64,000 bases of DNA, taken from the NCBI GenBank assembly GCA_029204225.1, contig CM055093.1:2706887-2770886 (forward strand), written 5' to 3'. The DNA is from Diphasiastrum complanatum (Eukaryota; Streptophyta; Lycopodiopsida; Lycopodiales; Lycopodiaceae). Below the pieces are notes generated by a model. That model did no database searches and was not told the origin of the DNA. It saw nothing but the letters and a program-made list of their open reading frames with translations. Below, piece by piece: positions 32,411-45,835 of the stretch (its first letter is position 1; each line of letters begins with the position of its first letter). The translations under genes and the position numbers were made by a program.

Positions 32411-35400
32411 TATCTTGTGATGTTAAAAATATTTCTCTATGACTCTTAGGGATAATACTTATCATTCAAATTTCCAAAGTATTAATATTTTGAATTTGCA
32501 AGTCTTTAATGGAAACTCGTTTGATCACTATTATTTTTCAAATAGCATGCTCTTATATTGTAATTCTTTGCTAAATACTTCTCACTTGCCTTATATAAAA
32601 AAGAAGACCTCTATCCAATGGAATTTTGAGCTAGTACTTTTCATTGAGTGTGGTTTAAAATGTTGCATGTTATGTGTCTTCAAGAAAATCTTTATGTGAG
32701 ATAGTTCTAATGTTATTGAGTGTTATCATATTTGTTGTGCTTGAAACAATATTTGGGTAAAACATGTGATGTGGTTTGAAGTAGTGCTTAATGTTAGTGA
32801 GTCATCATATTACGACTATTGAATTCCATGTTGTTCCAAAATGAGTTTTCATCCAAAACATGTGGGTATGTTTATTTCCAAGTCTTTTGATAGTTCCTAA
32901 AAAGCAACTAAAAAAAAGTTGTTTCTTTGACTATAATCTATTATCTATGGAGATTTATTATGTCACAATCAAGATTTAAAAAATCATACGTCCCACATGA
33001 GATATGTGTCGCGCTATTTACAACTTTAAAAAGTGTGTTTATTGGAATCTTTTAAGGTACTACATTGCTCCATAACTAGATGAGTGGTCTCCATAAAGCC
33101 TTACCTAGAATAAAAATTATAAAGAAAGCATTATTGCCCAAAGTGCAATTTGACAATCACTTTTTGACCTGAAAATTTGAAGTTGATTACATCTTGTGTC
33201 CATGAATGGGGACATTGCATTTATCATCCGTTGTTATATGGATGTTCATCTACTTGTCATTGGCCTTAACTTTTTTGTAAGTACTTCAAGTAATTATAAA
33301 AATTCATCGGGAGCTTACAAAATCTTGTACATGTTCAAAGATCCTTTCAAGACCCAAAAAAGGATTGCACCAACATGGAGGTGACTAGGTTTTAGCTCAT
33401 GGTCATATATTGTTTCTTTTTATTGGCCCTAGAGTTAATCCTATGTAGTTTATCATATTGAACATACATGCCTTGTGTAAAAACATGATCTACTTCTTGA
33501 TGATAGATAAGAAACAAAAATGATACTTTATATTGAAACAATCTTGATAAAGCACAAAATTTGAGCTACTATAGAATTCCTCTATTATTGTGCATATTGC
33601 TCAATAAATCTACTTCATCCTTGTGTCATTCTACAAGTATTCCTATGAGGATGTCTTGTGATGTTCATTCATAAGCATAATAATGTTCTATATTAATATC
33701 AAATTTCTATGATATTACGGTGTTGCATGTTAATTGGAGAATGTCCTCTTTGCAAATATCAACATTCGACATAGATTATTAAGTATTAATAAGCCACCTT
33801 TTACGAGATCCCAATGTTGATCACATAAATATTCGTAGATTCAAAGGTTATTAAAAAACAATGTCATATCAATATTAATTGAATTGCCTTGTTTCTTAGA
33901 TATTTTGATAGTAAGAACAAACTTTTATTGTCAGTGATTCACTACAAGTTTTAAAGAGTACTATAAAACATGCTACAACATGTCCCTTCCCTACCTACAT
34001 ATAATTTTGCAAAAAAAATATGTTCCATAATGAACATATTCATGTAGAGTTTATATATATGCTAACCACAATTCTCATTTTCATCTATTTACTAGGCAAA
34101 TTGTCCATCTGAAAATTAATATTTTTTGTTTTAGTTTGATAACCACCAAATGGTAGATAAATAACCATTGTACAATAACTAGAGCTCTAACAACTCCTGA
34201 AAACTTCAATGTAGACATCAAGTTCATGTACTTCAGTCCACCTATATAAATGCATGTTAATAGTCCACCTTATGGAAACAATTTTGTAGATAGTTTCGGG
34301 CAAATTTTTGACATCCTAAGACTAGACACTCATGGTGATGAACCCTCATAGAAAAAATAAGTAGCCATCTATGTTAAATATGAGTATGTCCTTACACTGT
34401 AAAACTTTCACTAAAACATTGGAATGCCAAAATTTGATTAAACTAAAGTCAAGTTTTCGATGTCATTCACTATGGTTAGATATAAGAAGGATGTGTTGAA
34501 GCAACATCCTTATGCTACTAATGGGGCACCCTCATAGTGGTGATCACAATTTAAAATGGTGTCACCTTTGATGGTTTGAAACATTGCACTACTTGTTAAG
34601 ATTATGTACTTGTGACCATGATGATCATTTTTGTGTGGAGATAATTGCACTACTTTTTCAAAGAATTGTGGTGCTCTATAGACCCCAAACAAATTTAGTA
34701 CTTTAGGGTCTTAACTGTGTGAATTCTAACAAAATAACACACATTAACTTGACTATTTGGGGCCTAGTTAATCTGGGTTATTGGGCTATTAGAACCAGCA
34801 AACCATGTGCCCCTATACCAAAATTTCATCAAATATGTCTTTTGCATTTGTTCCCCCTTTTTTTAGAAGTAGAGTTGAATATGTTTTGTACCCCAACTTC
34901 TATGTCAAAATCAAATAACTAATCATGCATAATTGACAATTATATTCAAGTTTTATTACAAGGCACCTATTTAGAAATGTCATTGATATGAATCGAATCA
35001 TTGCATATTGTTTGTTTTACCATGTGGCTTGATGTGACTTTTTAGAAGGATCTTATTTGAGCTTCCATTAAATAATCTATACTGAAATTTAGATCTCAAA
35101 CCAATCAAGAGAAATAAAGCATTCAATTCGTAAAATTGCACATACGCAACACAAGATTATAAAAAAAGTGCATATTTAATACGAGATAAAGAAGTACAAA
35201 CCTAACATGGCATCAAATAAATCATTAGAAGATATTTTTTCACAAGTAGTCTTATGATGCTAAGTTATCTAGTAGGTTGTGGCTACAAATAGAATCATCA
35301 CATTTTCCAATATAGTGATAATGGTCATCCATGATTTGTTTTAAATACTACTTGCCAGTTTTTTTATATTAGTACAAGATTTTTATGGATTCCAAGCATG

Positions 35401-36050
35401 ATTTTCTAAAAACATGTCGAGCAGTTAGGCAAGTGGAAAGAACAATCATGCAAAAGAACCATTATATTGACAACTTGAGATAATACCTAGTAAAGAAGTA
35501 TATGAGGTGAGAAATACTCCATGAATATACATGATGTGGTTGTAGGAGAACAAGTTCATCAAGTGCTACAATTTTTGTCACTCTCTTGAGATACTTTAGG
35601 ATTGTAGAAATTCTAAATCATGCTACATGACATATGTATCCAGTTTTACCAATATGCTTATGACATGAACTTGGATTTACAAAATAATCCCATCACTTTG
35701 TCATTGTCAAAACTTGACACAAAACTATCATACAACCTCTTCATTTTCATGTCAAAAGATGCCAGTATGCAAAGGTAGATCTTTGCTACAATGTGCCTTT
35801 GATCAGCTATCTCTAATAACACAAAATGTGCTCAATGGATCTAATGTGTCACAAGTAACATGGATAGATTAAGAATATTGATCTAATATTTGTTTTTTGT
35901 TATAAAATCAACTAATAGTGCCTACAACGTATTATGCTTACAAATTTACTTCTATTGAAAAAAAATACTCTTATGGACTTAAACCATGTATGCTTATGAA
36001 TTTGTTATTTCTAACATATCTTATAAATATTTAACTAGGTGTGAAGTTTG
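32411..36050. other. AT-rich gene desert, nothing recognised
   Basis: No domain, LTR, repeat pair or RNA gene that I can support. Frames are all under 75 codons and look random. Confidence 0.4.
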
Positions 36051-36119
36051 AAGAATATAGAAACCAACATGATGGAAATTGTGGATTCTTGTTTTGACAC
36101 CTCAACTTGACAAATTGCT

Positions 36120-37542
36120 AGCGCAAGAAGTGTTGCTTCAACATCATTGAATCATGCTGCAACTGCTGGGTATCAACGCTTCCTTAATAGATTGAGAAGC
36201 AACAATGTATTCTGCTTTTGTAGAAGAAAGTGCGATAGAGGTTTGCTTACGACTCTTCCATGAGATAGGACCGTCGTTGAAGAAGAATGTAATTGTCTAC
36301 ATCTCCTCCCCAGCTTGCATCAGAATATCCACTAAGCTGATGAAGATTGGCATTGTTGAATTCTCCGTAGCATATGCATTGGTCCATGGTAGCTCTCTGG
36401 TCTTGTACAGACCATTGCGTACATGAGAGATCCAAGTATCGATCGATAATGATACTCTCTCATCTGCTCCTCTTCCTGCTTGGTCTGGGGACATTGGTCC
36501 TTTGACAAATATAGGCCTGGATCCATCGGTGAGTGAGCTAATTTACAATTCATTAGATTGTATTTGTTAAGAACATTGTGAAGATAGCTTTTTTGAGTGA
36601 TGTAAATCAGTCGTCTTGCTCTGTCTCTATGGATTTGAATGCCAAGACAGAAGTGAGCTTCACCCAGATCAGTCATGTTGAACTCTGAAAACAGTATTTG
36701 CTTAGAATCCTTGACCAAATTGGTATTGTTGCTGAAAAACAACGTATCATCCACGTATAGGGTGATGATAATGAAGGATTGTTGCACTGACTTGGAATAG
36801 ACATTGCAATCAACAGTGCTTGGTTTGAATCCTTGTTCGATGAGGAATGTGTTGATCCTCTGAAACCAAGCTCTAGCAGACTGTTTCAAGCCGTAACGTG
36901 CTTTGTGGAGTTTACAGACATGATTCTTCATACCTTCCAGAATGTATCCTTCATGCTAGATCATGTAGATGTCTTCTTGTATAACTCCATTCAGATAGGC
37001 TGTTTGCACATCGAGTTGATGTACTTCGAGGTCGGCAGCTGCAACATAAGACAGGAGCGGTCGGATCGATGAATGTTTGACTACTGGACTAAAAGTCTTG
37101 CTATAGTCAGCTTTGGAGATCTGAGTGAATCCTCGTGCTACCAGTCTTTCCTTCCTTCGATCAATTGGTTCGTTGGCATTGTATTTGATCGTAAAGATCC
37201 ATTTGCAATCGATGATATTGTGGCAATAGGAGCTTCGACTAGTGACCACGTCTGGTTCTTGATCAGAGAGGAATACTCTCTATCCATCGCTTCTCTCCAG
37301 ATATCAGAGTCTGGTTGGCTTAGTACCTCTTCGACTGTCGTTGGTTCCCGTATGAAGAGACACGCAGACTCAGGAGTATACCTTGTGGGTTGTGTGCGCA
37401 CTCGGCTTGATCTTCTGGGAGGATTCGACTGATGAACCGATCTTGGGACTTGTTGCTGGTTTACAACAGCATCTTCGTCTGATTCGTTGTCTAGAAGTGG
37501 GTCGACAATGGGCACGCCTAAGCCAAAAGCTCGGGCAGTCAT
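36120..37542 (-). pseudogene. copia I RT-RNase H
   Basis: RT starts with W-R-E-A-M-D-R-E-Y and N-Q-T-W. It has L-D-V-Q-T-A-Y-L-N-G, Y-G-L-K-Q-S-A-R-A-W and the active site L-Y-V-D-D-T-L-F-F at about 36750. RNase H is present as Y-S-D-A-S-W-G-G-D followed by a frameshift; further landmarks (S-W-K-S-R-K, A-L-S-S) are readable only by changing frame. Frameshifts at about 37250, 36940, 36430 and 36300 kill the protein. Confidence 0.85.
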
Positions 37543-37602
37543 GTCAATGGCAGGTGATGAAGATTCTCTTGGAGTAATATCCTTGCCTTTGATGTCGATG
37601 AA

Positions 37603-38419
37603 CTAATCCTCGATAAAGACTGTATCCTGGCTATACAAGATTTGCTGGGTATCAGGATCATATAGCTTGTATATATTATCAGATGAAGTATATCCGATCA
37701 GGATGGTTTTGAGACCTTGGAAGTCCAATTTCTTCCTTGTGTCTTTTGGGATCTGCGCGTAGCCAACGCATCCAAACACTCTTAGGTTCTTCACAGAAGG
37801 CTTAGAGCCTGTCCACACCTTGTGGGGTGTCTTGCTTGAGAGGGCCTTGGTCGAACATCTGTTCATAAGCTATAGTGGAGACAGCTTCGGCCCAGAATCT
37901 CTTGGGCAGCAATGCATGGGCTAGCATACATTTGGCTTATTCAACCAGGGTACGGTTCTTCCTCTTGGCTAAACCATTAGACTGAGGACTGTAGGGAGTA
38001 ATGAATTGCTGCTCAATGCCTTGGCTTTGGCAGTACTCCTTAAACTCTGTAGATATGTATTCTCCACCATTGTCTGACCTTAGAGCCTTGATCGTCCGTC
38101 CAGTCTCCTTTTTTGCTTGCTCCTTGAAGATTCTGAAGTAGTTGAAGATTTCAGATTTCTTCTTTATAAAATACACCGTAGTCCTTCTAGAAAATTTATC
38201 AACAAAAGTTATAAAATACTTGGCATCCTTCAGCGAAGGATTTTTCATCGGGCCACAAATGTCTAAATGTACAATTTCTAACAATCTTCTAGAAATATGT
38301 TGATGGCTTGATCTAAATGGTTTTCTAGTCTGTTTACCAACTAGACAGTCTTGACAGACATGTAACTCGACTTTATCACGAGGATAGTCGAGATCAAGAA
38401 CAGTAGATTGTCTAGACAT
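37603..38419 (-). pseudogene. copia I integrase
   Basis: The pre-integrase end V-C-Q-D-C-L-V-G-K-Q-T-R-K-P-F leads into the core: H-L-D-I-C-G-P-M (first catalytic D), L-R-S-D-N-G-G-E-Y (second D), and S-N-G-L-A-K-R-K-N-R. In the last motif the catalytic Glu normally found in A-E-R-K-N-R is replaced by Lys. A stop near 37936 splits it. The lower part has V-F-G-C-V-G-Y-A and I-L-I-G-Y-T, the integrase C-terminal connector. Confidence 0.85.
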
Positions 38420-38422
38420 TTG

Positions 38423-39650
38423 TTATATAGCAGCATGATTCAAGTGACCAAGTCTATAATGCCAAAGTAAATTTTTATTTGCATGAATAGATGTACTGAG
38501 CGCCTGACTAGAGGTAGAAAAGCAATGACTTAGTTTATACAAGTATCCATGTCTCTTTCCGAGTGCTAGAATCTTGTCTGTCCTATCAACTACTTTGCAT
38601 TGATCACATTCGAATTCTACTCTATGTCCTAGATCCGTGATTTTGCTTATAGAGAGCAGATTTGTAGATAAGTTTGGTACATACAGGACTTTAGAAAGTA
38701 GTTTAGACTGATCATTCGCAAAGCTTAATCTTACAGTACCTTCACCTTCAATAGCTTGTGTGTTATTGAAACCAAGGTGAACATATTCTTGGGTACTGTA
38801 AGGTGTATAGGACTCAAAACAGCCAATGAGGCTGGTCATGTGCTGAGTGGCCCTGGAATCCAGGAACCAAGAGCTATCGCTGGATGGTCCTTGGTGGCTG
38901 GTCATGAAGGCATCATGATCCGCTTCTTGAATAGGCTGTGGAGCTTCTGCAGCTGCATTTGCCACTTGATTCGACTACCCCTTGTTGTTGTTCTTTGCTT
39001 GCAATATCCGGCAGTCTTGAATTTCGTGGTTGTTTCGCTTGCAGTATCTGCAGAATAGCTTCTTCTTCGTCAGCGGATTCGACTGTTCTTTGTGATGTGC
39101 TAGTTTTTGGTCTGGCTTTGATTGCTTTGGGCCTTTCTTCTTCTTCTGCTTAGCCGTGCTCTTGTTGGTGTATAAGGCATGAGAATCAGCTAAAGAACTT
39201 GAGGCTTCATTCCTCTGCATGTCTTCCTGCAATAACATAGTAATGACTCTCAAAAGAATCAATTCTGGATGTGTCGTGATGATCTCACCCAGCTGTCGTA
39301 TGAGCTTGGCAAGCTTGTAAGCAGTTGCATCACTGCATCTTGATCGTCTATGACAGATCCGACAACGGCCATTTGCTTCAGCAGGTTCTTGAATTGGTTG
39401 ATGTGATTCTGTAGGGATCATCGTTCGCCATCTTGAGGGAGTAAAATTTCTTCCTGAGATGTAGCTTGGAAGCTATATCTCGCACTTCGTATAGTGCGCT
39501 CAAGATGCCCCAGACTTCTTTCGATGTCTGAGTCTCGGACACATGGCTGATCTGGGTACCCGAAATGTTAAGGATGATCAGCACGAAAGCCTTTCCATAT
39601 TTGTTCTCACATCTGTTGCTAGATTTCATAGGGTGGATCAACATCTGTGT
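38423..39650 (-). pseudogene. copia I gag and protease
   Basis: Gag lacks its N-terminus; K-E-V-W-G-I-L-S-A-L-Y and K-L-H-L-R-K-K-F-Y are typical of the family. The nucleocapsid CCHC knuckle is intact. The protease has D-S-R-A where D-S-G-A is required at the active site, followed by T-Q-H-M. The pre-integrase end L-L-W-H-Y-R-L-G-H-L-N is at about 38440. Frames change near 39400 and 38970, and an in-frame stop ends the protease part at 38423. Inactive. Confidence 0.85.
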
Positions 39651-39714
39651 TAGATCCTAGATTGAGATAGCAAGCAACATCCTTTCAACTCCATTTTTTT
39701 TTATCATTACTAGA

Positions 39715-40676
39715 ATTTCTCAACACTTCAAGAAGGACAAAGCCAAAGAAGGTGGTGAGGATCAGTCCTCACAAGGTGCAACATCTAGTGGCAAGAAGAA
39801 GCTGTCAAAGATCAAGTGTTTTTTCTGTGGAAAGAAAGGACATTATGCATCAAACTGTTTCAAGAAGAAGAACCAATCTAAGCAAGCTAACCTCACTAAT
39901 GAGGATGAGTGTGAGGGTGTAGAGAGTGAAAGAGAGGATTCATTAATGATATCTATTTTTTCATCTTTCCCTTTTAGGAATGAAGAAGTCTGGTGGATAG
40001 ATAGTGGGGCTAGTTCCCACATGTCTAGTTCTAGGAACTCTTTCACTAATCTCATGCCATATTTAGGTGCAAAAAGGTCAATCTATACTGCTAATGATGT
40101 AGAGTGTAGAATTGAAGGAATAGGTAGTATTCCATTACATGCATCATCATCAAAATCTTTTTGCTTACATGATGTACTGTATGTACCTAGATTGACTAAG
40201 AATCTCATTAGTGTAGGACAGTTGTTTGATAGTGGATTGGATGTCAAGTTTCAAGTTGACAAGTGTATAATCTCAAGAGAAAATGAAGTTATTGCTAGAG
40301 GATCTAGAATTGGTAAGCTGTACAAACTAGATTCTAGGGAGAGTGCTAACATTTCAGATATTGCTTATGAGACCAAGGTTCTACATGAAGATCTGTGGCA
40401 TAAGAGATTGGGTCATCCCAATTTCAAAGCCATGCAATCTACGGTCAAAGAAGGAAAAGTTGTTGGTCTACCAAAGACACTGTCAAAGGAGCTTCTACCT
40501 TGTGAAGCTTGTGTGCTGGCAAAGTCACACAAAAGGCCTTTTCCTAGATCAAGTATCAAGACAAAGCAACCATTTGAACTTGTACACTCAGATGTTCATT
40601 TCTCATCAACTAAGAGCAAAGGAGGAGCCAACTGCTTTGTCTCTTTTGTAGATGATCATACAAGTCCACATTCTTT
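39715..40676 (+). pseudogene. copia H gag knuckle-protease-integrase start
   Basis: On the plus strand the knuckle C-F-F-C-G-K-K-G-H-Y-A-S-N-C is at about 39820-39862, then protease W-W-I-D-S-G-A-S-S-H-M at about 39985, a pre-integrase domain (W-H-K-R-L-G-H-P-N, C-E-A-C-V-L-A-K-S-H), and the first integrase catalytic region H-S-D-V. The frame is open from the knuckle to about 40690, unusually clean for this window, but it ends after F-V-S-F-V-D-D-H at a junction with opposite-strand copia sequence. No gag start or RT. Confidence 0.9.
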
Positions 40677-41064
40677 GGACTCAACATTCTGATTTGATGC
40701 TTGTCCTCGATCTCCCTCTTGAATTGGCAACACTGTGAAAATCTCATGGTGTTTTTCATCCTTCAGTCCAAGGAATCTGGACTTCACATCTCTACTAGAC
40801 ACGACTTTCTTCGTGGTTGGATTGTAGAGTTTGTACATTGTATCCCACCATGATTGTTTGCTTTGATTTTTCATCGAGCTTGCTTCTTTTTTCTTTTGGA
40901 ATGTGCTTGTATGTTGCACATCCAAACACACACAAGTATGACAGATCAAGCTTTCTGCCTATCCACATTCCGTACGGTGTCTTGTTGACCAGGGCTGTCG
41001 TTGTTGATTTGTTCTGCAGGTGTACTACTGCAGCTATTGCCTCAGCCCATAATTGACTTGGCAA
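40677..41064 (-). pseudogene. copia G integrase C-terminal part
   Basis: From 41064 down the minus strand: L-P-S-Q-L-W-A-E-A, then N-K-T-P-Y-G-M-W, V-F-G-C-A-T-Y, and after a frameshift Y-K-L-Y-N-P-T-T-K-K with S-S-R-D-V. This continues, in the same reading direction, the integrase core at 45841-46126; the two halves are separated by the element at 41070-45835. The low-coordinate end joins copia H head-to-head at about 40677. Confidence 0.85.
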
Positions 41065-41069
41065 TTGAG

Positions 41070-42277
41070 TGTAGCGCAGGCATCCCAAAGGGAGCCGGAA
41101 ACCACGACTTAGCTTCTCAGCCTTCAACTCTTGCCATACAAACCCACTTGACATACAAGCAGCCAACTCGCCAACAACAATCAGACTTAACCAATTTGAA
41201 GTTCCGAAAACCAGCATTGAGATCCAACCTGGCGCCATGCCAGATCGTGGGTCCCGATGTGGGTGACTTCCCTCCAAGCAAGCCGCCCGACATACATCAA
41301 ACTTAACCAACTCGAAGCTTCGTTACAAATGAGTAACATCCATTCCAAGCAAGCGGTCTGACTTACATCAGACTTAACCAGTTAAAAGCTTCGTCACGAG
41401 CGCTGGAAGCCAACCTGGCGCCACGCCAGACTGGACAGCCATAAACATGTACCTTCCACCCAAGCAAGCCATCCAACTCAACCGACAGGTTAGAGCCCAT
41501 TCCCCAAGAGCTTAACCCATTCACGTTCATGCAAGGAACACTCAGAACCACAAGCCACAACAGATATGGAGACAACCAGTTCCTGGACCAAATGGTCCCG
41601 ACAGCATACCGCTGGCGCCACGGACCGAATGGTCCCGACGGCATACCACTGGCGTTCGGGGATACGACCCTCAGCTATGTGCTAACTTAAAAATTTTGAA
41701 GCGGCCTTACAACTGGCACTTCTACCGAACACTGAAATCCAGAAGGTAATCAGAGTTAATTTGAGAAAAATCCCACTTTATTGATAAATCTGAGAAGGTT
41801 ACATTTCAAATGTGTGACCGACCCTAGTCTCCGGGGCTCTAGCATGCCAAGGCGAGAGCCATGACAACATTCCAACAAGGGAGGCTGAGACTTGGTTGGA
41901 GCTCGTCCTGAGTCGCAACCCGCACTCCCCTATAGTATTGGTGGGATTCGGCACCCCCCGTCATACCAAGCACTCTACCCAGGCTGGTAAAGCACGTTTT
42001 TCTCTCTCTAGGATTTTCTCTTTCTAGAAAGTCATTCTCTCTCTCTAGATTTTATTGATCCCTAGGCTTCCTTTAATCATGCCTAGGTCGTGTGAGATGA
42101 TTGCACATCGATCTGAGCTCTCTGGACTTCGCTAGAACCGATCAAAGATTTTCAGCCATAGGAACTTGGCGCCAGCTAGATTCTGGTCACAGTGGCGCCG
42201 GGAGCAGTAGGGGCGCTGCTGGCGTCGGGGACAATGCTGGCACCAGAAGTAAAGCTTATGAAGATAGCTTTACAACA
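41070..42277 (-). repeat. 3' LTR of the LARD-like element
   Basis: It matches 44620-45835 throughout. Notable internal features are repeated GGCGCC/GGCGCCA motifs and CTCTCTCTAG tracts near 42001-42055. Confidence 0.95.
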
Positions 42278-44619
42278 TCCACTCCACCTTTATAAAATCT
42301 GATGTCCTCATCAGATGCCAGATTAAAGTAAAGGTGTCTCCCAATTAAAATAAATATATGCATTTCAGCTACTTGGCACAGTACTCAATTTACTGGCCAC
42401 TTTTTATTAACATTGAAGCTGGCACACCACAAGTCAGAGGCTCAGCTCTTTGTACTGAAAAATTACATAATTTGAAAGTATCTCTTTGTCTGGGAAAAGC
42501 GTAGATTTTATATCGCTTACGTAAAACCCAAAAACCTTATTAATTGGTGACAGAGGCCTTTCTGTGAAGTGTTCGCCCCTGTCGCTTCTGACTTTTTGAC
42601 TTTGGAACTCCTTTGAGCTCCTGATTTGTCCTTGATGCACTTTGTGTTGAGCTCCCTGAGCTCCAGATTTGATCAGTTCCGCACAGGTATCAAGGCTCCC
42701 TGAGCCAAAGGATTTATCATTTGATTGCCCACTTTATGGTCCACTTTGTGCCTTGTTGCTTCTGCACCTTGATTTCTCTCCTTGTCCCAGCCTGATCTTG
42801 ATACTTTTCCATCTTGGCTCTTTAAAGTAGGCAAAGATTGAGTACTCCGCAATGCACCTGTCACTTAGCTTGAAGTAGCTCTTTGAATCAGCCCAAATGT
42901 AACCATTGACCTCGTGGAGAGCCAAAGGGTCGCACCAGTTTGATCCACATACGAACTACCTCTTCGCGTTTGTTTGAAGCACCATGCCATCGCGCAAAAC
43001 TTGACTTTCACAATTCCATCATTGGCCAGTTGCCTCACAGTCAAAACAAGAAGTGTACATCGAGCTTGGCTTCAAGTAGCTCTCTTTGAATCAGACACAT
43101 GCACCCAGCGTTTGCACTAGTCCGATCTCAACGCGAACTGTCCCTTAGCGTCCGTTAGAAATACCAAGTCTCTCATGCAAGACTCAACTTTCACAGTTCC
43201 TTCATTGATCAGCTGCCTTACACGTAACACAAGCCAACGTACTCATATGTTTCCTCATCATTTCTGGTCCAAAGAAAGCCTATAACAAGCTTTCCTTTCC
43301 ACAACAAAAACTTGTCAACTTATTAGGTCCAAAGTTCGCCAGTCTCCTCGTGTGAGTATGGCTAGGTCACCTTGAATTTGCCCCCATTTTGATCAACTTT
43401 CATTCAAAATTTGCCCCAAGAGAGAGGTGTGTGTGATAGTTCCCCTCCACTTATAAAATCAACTGATCGGACTTAGAGTAGAGTTCTTCAGACAAAAAGC
43501 CTTTCCAACACTTTGCTTCCCATCTGCTAGGATTATGGCTCGATCCAACTTGTTGCCAATTTCTGAAGAGGATCCTAGTCTTTCCCCTTTGAGGCAAAAA
43601 CCCAACTGATACTGGATATCACACATGCTCAATGAGTTTCAGTTCCAAAGGTGGCCGTCCCAAAATGAAGACCAACTGCTCCATAGAAGATCTCCTCTGA
43701 AATTGCCCTTTCCAACTTTTGACTTCCTGCTTGCATCTAGTGGGCATTGTCGCAAATGAAACTAACCCAAGAAACAGGCTAGCCATCCATCATTTGCAAA
43801 CATTGAGTCGTTTCGTTGCCGTTCACGTGCGAGTACTTGAACTGCAAATCCGCCCCACAGATTCTGTAGTCCTCTTTGTTTGATGGTATCAGCCTTCAAA
43901 AAAAAGGTTCCTTCTTGAGCCATCAACTCCTTGTATCACAAGCAATCATGCAAACCAAGCAAAGCACGAGTACTAAGACTCACCACGAATACATACAAGT
44001 AAGACACTCAGGCAGGTTTACTAACAAGTAACAAAGACAAGGTCCCCCTTTGAGATGGTTCTGCCAATGGATTTTTGCCTGGCCGCGCCCATACAAATCA
44101 ATCACAGAATCAGCCCACATAGGACACCCCTCCAACTATCCGTGCTTTCACCATTAAGCAGCACATTGCCTCAGTCATGCCCCACCACTTTCTGGTCGAT
44201 AGCCCTTATAGCTAAACGATCGGCAGCTATCCCGCACCGGCAGCTAACCACCCGTGCTTTACACCCGAATTCGAGCAGCATCTCTGTATCAATGGTTAAC
44301 CCGTACAGTTTGAATATGTCGCCCCGCACCCCACAAGGCACAGACCGTGCTTACACCAACCTAATGGTAGCACACTGCCTCATCTGTCCTACGTGCAGAT
44401 AGAGCCAGGCCTGAACCGCGAGAACTGACCGTGCTTACACCTCAAGGGCAGCACCTTGACTCATCAAGTCCCCCGTTCTACCGACCACCCCGACCGTGGA
44501 CGCACCCATGCTTACACTATGGGCAGCACCTTGCACAACAGTTGTCTTGATGAACCCCAAACCGTGGCCATTTCCGTGAGATCCGCATAGCTGACCGGCT
44601 AGTCGGCTCTGATACCACA
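42278..44619 (-). other. Non-coding interior of the LARD-like element
   Basis: No gag, protease, integrase or RT motif appears on either strand. Frames up to 115 codons exist (for example 44055-44402) but lack recognisable features. The PBS complement GCTCTGATACCA lies at 44608-44619. Confidence 0.7.
44608..44619 (-). other. Primer-binding site of the LARD-like element
   Basis: The complement reads TGGTATCAGAGC, directly next to the LTR end at 44620. Confidence 0.95.
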
Positions 44620-45835
44620 TGTAGCGCAGGCATCCCAAAGGGAGCCAGGAACCGCGACTTAGCTTCCCAGCCTTCAACTCTTGCCATCCAAATCCACTTG
44701 ACATACAAGTAGCCGACTCGCCAACAACGATCAGACTTAACCAACTTGAAGTTTCGAAAACCAACATTGAGATCCAACCTGGCGCCATGCCAGATCGGGG
44801 GTCCCGATGTGGGTGACTTCCCTCCAAGCAAGCCGCCCGACATACATCAAACTTAACCAACTCGAAGCTTCGTTACAAACGAGTAACATCCATTCCAAGC
44901 AAGCGGTTTGACTTACATCAGACTTAACCAACTGAAAGCTTCGTCACGAGCGCTGGAAGCCAACCTAGCGCCACGCCAGACTGGACAGCCATAAACAGGT
45001 ACCTTCCACCCAAGCAAGCCATCCAACTCAACCGACAGGTTAGAGCCCATTCCCCAAGAGCTTAACCCATTCACGTTCATGCAAGGAACACTCAGAACCA
45101 CAAGCCACAACAGATATGGAGACAACCAGTTCCTGGACCAAATGGTCCCGACAGCATACCGCTGGCGCCACGGACCGAATGGTCCCGACGGCATACCGCT
45201 GGCGTTCGGGGATACGACCCTCAGCTATGTGCTAACTTAAAAATTTTGAAGCGGCCTTACAACTGGCACTTCTACCGAACACTGAAATCCAGAAGGTAAT
45301 CAGAGTTAATTTGAGAAAAATCCCACTTTATTGATAAATCTGAGAAGGTTACATTTCAAATGTGTGACCGACCCTAGTCTCCGGGGCGCTAGCATGCCAA
45401 GGCGAGAGCCATGACAACATTCCAACAAGGGAGGCTGAGACTTGGTTGGAGCTCGTCCTGAGTCGCAACCCGCACTCCCCTATAGTATTGGTGGGATTCG
45501 GCACCCCCCGTCATACCAAGCACTCTACCCAGGCTGGTAAAACACGTTTTTCTCTCTCTAGGATTTTCTCTTTCTAGAAAGTCATTTTCTCTCTCTAGAT
45601 TTTATTGATCCCCAGGCTTCCTTTAATCATGCCTAGATCGTGTGAGGTGATTGCACATCGATCTGAGCTATCTGGACTTCGCTAGGACCGATTAAGATTT
45701 TCAGCCATAGGAACTTGGCGCCGGTTGGATTCTGGTCACAGTGGCGCCGGGAGCAGCAGGGGCGTTGCTGGCGCCGGGGACAATGCTGGCGCCAGTGGCA
45801 CCGGAAGTAAAGCTTATGAAGATAGCTTTACAACA
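44620..45835 (-). repeat. 5' LTR of the LARD-like element
   Basis: 1216 bp, next to the PBS. It starts TGTTGTAAAGC on the minus strand and ends GCGCTACA. It carries an extra GCCAGTGGC-like unit near 45791-45800 relative to the other LTR. Confidence 0.95.

Larger units (their letters stand above)
36100..39660 (-). mobile_element. Ty1/copia I, nearly full coding length, minus strand
   Basis: All copia domains occur in order from high to low coordinate. Gag is at 39421-39650 and the knuckle C-R-Y-C-K-R-N-N-H-E-I-Q-D-C at about 39050. Protease D-S-R-A-T-Q-H-M is at about 38850, integrase at 37937-38419 and the connector at 37603-37866. RT is at 37249-36332, with RNase H below that down to about 36120. 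No LTR is visible at either end. It is broken into at least seven frames. Confidence 0.9.
41070..45835 (-). mobile_element. Non-autonomous large-LTR element (LARD-like) with TSD
   Basis: Target duplication TTGAG occurs at 41065-41069 and 45836-45840. Two direct LTRs, 41070-42277 (1208 bp) and 44620-45835 (1216 bp), have ends TGT...ACA on the element strand. The PBS on the minus strand at 44608-44619 sets the orientation, and a purine-rich AAAGGTGGAGTGGA (complement of 42278-42291) is the polypurine tract. The 2.34-kb interior has no gag or pol, so movement would need proteins supplied in trans. The LTRs differ by few substitutions plus a roughly 9-bp length difference, which implies a comparatively recent insertion. 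Confidence 0.95.

Noticed and set aside
40795..41310. A 171-codon minus-strand protein
   Set aside because: Fusion across the LTR end: the upstream part is LTR sequence and only the last 80 residues are copia integrase.
44055..44402. A 115-codon frame inside the LARD-like element
   Set aside because: No recognisable motif, and it lies in a non-coding interior.
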